From an uncultured Erythrobacter sp. (GTDB lineage: Bacteria > Pseudomonadota > Alphaproteobacteria > Sphingomonadales > Sphingomonadaceae), in contig CANMMR010000010.1 of assembly GCA_947499095.1 (NCBI GenBank), forward strand, positions 1 through 64,000: a DNA stretch of 64,000 nucleotides, in the 5' to 3' direction. The position numbers and the translations under genes were made by a program. Shown piece by piece: positions 62,259-64,000 of this stretch. The notes beneath the pieces are model-generated. The model was not told the origin of the DNA. It saw only the letters and a list, made by a program, of their open reading frames with translations, and did not search any database. Position 1 is the stretch's first letter. Every line of letters starts with the position of its first letter.

Positions 62259-64000
62259 TGAAGTACGCAACGAGCCCCGCCGCCGGCCGGGCGGAACTTA
62301 CAGAGTATTACGAGGAGCAGGGGTCATCGCTGCGCGAGTTGGCCGTGCCTGCTGCAGAACGCATTTGGCAAGTCACCAAGAACAATAAGTTCCTGATTGC
62401 AGGTTTGATCGCGGCTAGCCTCATCTTGGGCGTAATCGCGACCTTGCTCATGACACCCAAATACCAGGCAAGCGCCCGCATCGAGATCAGCCGCGTGGAG
62501 ACGAACGTCACGGCGGTCGAAGGCGTGGAAACGCAGGACCAGGTCCTTGATGCGCAATATTACGAAACGCAATACGAACTACTGCGGGCGCGTTCGCTAG
62601 CCGAACAGGTGGTTCGTGAAGGCAACTTGGTTTCCAACGAGGCGTTCCTTGCCGCATTCCCGATCGAGGAGCTAGGCCGAGATCCCGAGAAGGAGTTGGC
62701 ATCGATGCTTCTCGATAATCTCGCCATCTCTCCGGTTGGCACGTCGAACCTCGTCGATATTCGGTTCACCAGCCCCGACCCGGCACTCTCAGCTCGGATC
62801 GCCAACCTTTGGGCACAAGAATACATCGCCAGCAATCTTGCGCGCAGGTTCGGGGCAACGAACGAGGCTCGAGAATTTCTCGAAGGTCGCCTTGAGCAGC
62901 TTCGCGAAAGACTTGAGACCGCCGAGCGAGAACTCATTACCTATGCCGCGGAACGGAACTTATTTACGGTCGACGCCCCTAGCGAGGGCAACAGCGACGA
63001 CACAGCAGCGCAAACTCTCGTGGCAAGCGACCTACAGACACTCAACTCGGCGCTGGCAGAAGCTACGACCGCCCGAATCGCCGCGCAAAGCGCGGTCGAG
63101 GCGGCCGGAACAGCCTTGGGACAAGAAGATGCTGCGGCAATACAGCCCCTACGACAGCGCCGTGCAGAACTTTCCGCCGAGCGCGCCCAGCTGCGCACAA
63201 CCGCTGGTGACGAGTATCCTACGGTCCGCGCGCTGACAGACCAAATCGCCCAGCTCGACCGCGAGATTACTCAGGCAGAAACCCGGTCGGGCAGCGCGGT
63301 GCGGGCACGCTATCGGCAGGCTCTTCAAACCGAGCAGCGCCTGCGTGATCGCGTCAATGAATTGCGCGTCGAGTTCGTTGGCCAGCGCCGTGACAGCGTA
63401 CGGTACAACATCCTCCAGCGCGAGGTCGACACAAACCGGTCGCTTTACAATGGCCTTCTGCAACGGTACCGCGAGATTGGCGTTGCTGGAGTTGGCGAAA
63501 ACAACATTGCGATGGTGGATGCTGCTGAAATCCCTACCATTCCTTCCGAACCAAACCTAATACGCAACCTGCTCTTATCGCTCCTTATTGGCGGCGCGGC
63601 TGCAGGCGGCATCGTCTTGCTACGCGAGAAACTCGATCAGAGCATCCGTGATCCTGCCGAAGTGCCCGAGCTCTTGGGTGTACCCCTGCTAGGAACTATT
63701 CCGAGGGTCGTCGATGAAAGCGTTCAAGACGCGCTGGTTTCGAAGCATTCGGAATTGCACGAAGCATATTTCAATCTTTTCACGAACCTCGGCTTCCTTT
63801 CCGAAGCAGGTGTTCCCAAATACCTGATGATGGGCAGCACGCGGCCCGCTGAAGGAAAAAGCCTTTCCAGCGTCGCGTTAGCTGGCATTCTCACCGAGCG
63901 GGGAAAAAGCGTCATACTAGTCGACGCCGACATGCGTCTTTCGGGCCTCTCGAAATACTTGGAAGTGTCCGGCGGCAAAGGCCTCAGCAACGTGCTGCGC
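62259..64000 (+). CDS. wzc: Wzc-type polysaccharide co-polymerase and tyrosine autokinase (partial)
   Basis: About 580 codons are in the window; the gene runs past the edge. N-terminal Wzz domain with first helix (FLIAGLIAASLILGVIATLLM, about 45-67), a long periplasmic coiled-coil region (REFLEGRLEQLRERLETAERELITYAAERN), second helix (LLLSLLIGGAAAGGIVLL, about 437-455), then the BY-kinase domain with Walker A variant STRPAEGKSLSSVAL and Walker A' VILVDADMRLSG. It controls polymer length and export. ATG 62259 is 6 bp past the wza stop. Confidence 0.92.

Noticed and set aside
1-64000. CRISPR arrays, tRNA or rRNA genes
   Set aside because: No regularly spaced direct repeats, cloverleaf-like segments or rRNA-like stretches were seen on either strand; a tRNAscan and CRISPR search would confirm.

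Overview
The window reads as a chromosomal segment of a sphingomonad alphaproteobacterium. The best fit is Erythrobacteraceae (Erythrobacter/Qipengyuania-like): rpsT lies next to dnaA, there is an rpmH-rnpA-yidD-yidC-engB run, coding sequence is GC-rich, and the products look sphingomonad. This placement is inferred from gene content and order; no rRNA or tRNA gene was found to fix it.

Bases 1 to about 19,720 are ordinary core genome: a LuxR-type regulator, msrB, rpsT, dnaA, a MoeB-like enzyme, a sirtuin (cobB), dapB, nth, a dicarboxylate/amino acid symporter, dapE, an S1/P1 nuclease, a GST, a cold-shock protein, and the engB/yidC/yidD/rnpA/rpmH operon on the minus strand. One oddity here is a small double-glycine-leader peptide gene with a two-helix membrane partner at 11.3-11.8 kb, which looks like a bacteriocin/immunity pair.

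At 19.72 kb the competence helicase gene comM is cut off after the GGHNLL codons. A large serine recombinase starts directly behind the break. This marks the left end of a mobilizable island. Its cargo, in order: an IS5-family element that apparently carries a lipoprotein gene; remnants of XRE regulators; several unrecognised genes; a GC-rich, highly structured non-coding stretch (26.7-27.4 kb); a mobC/relaxase module with a convincing P-type oriT; a KfrA-like protein; and a five-gene module with two different DnaQ/PolB-type exonucleases (32.8-37.0 kb). No type IV secretion or coupling protein gene is seen, so the island is probably mobilized in trans. The 3' half of comM is not in the window, so the right end of the island is not located.

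From about 38 kb come small membrane and hypothetical proteins, a fatty acid desaturase, a VanZ-like protein, and an XRE regulator/tyrosine recombinase pair that shares a palindromic operator. From 42.4 kb to the right edge runs an exopolysaccharide locus. It has GDP-mannose/GDP-fucose supply (manA, manC, manB, fcl, gmd), UDP-glucuronate supply and epimerisation (ugd, a 4-epimerase), glycosyltransferases, a Wzx flippase, two Wzy/ligase-type proteins, and pyruvyl- and sulfotransferase-like decorators. It also has EPS-type MarR and RfaH regulators, a polyprenyl-phosphate sugar transferase, and wza and wzc (cut by the window end). Together these suggest a Wzx/Wzy-dependent, fucose- and uronate-containing acidic exopolysaccharide, possibly sulfated and pyruvylated.
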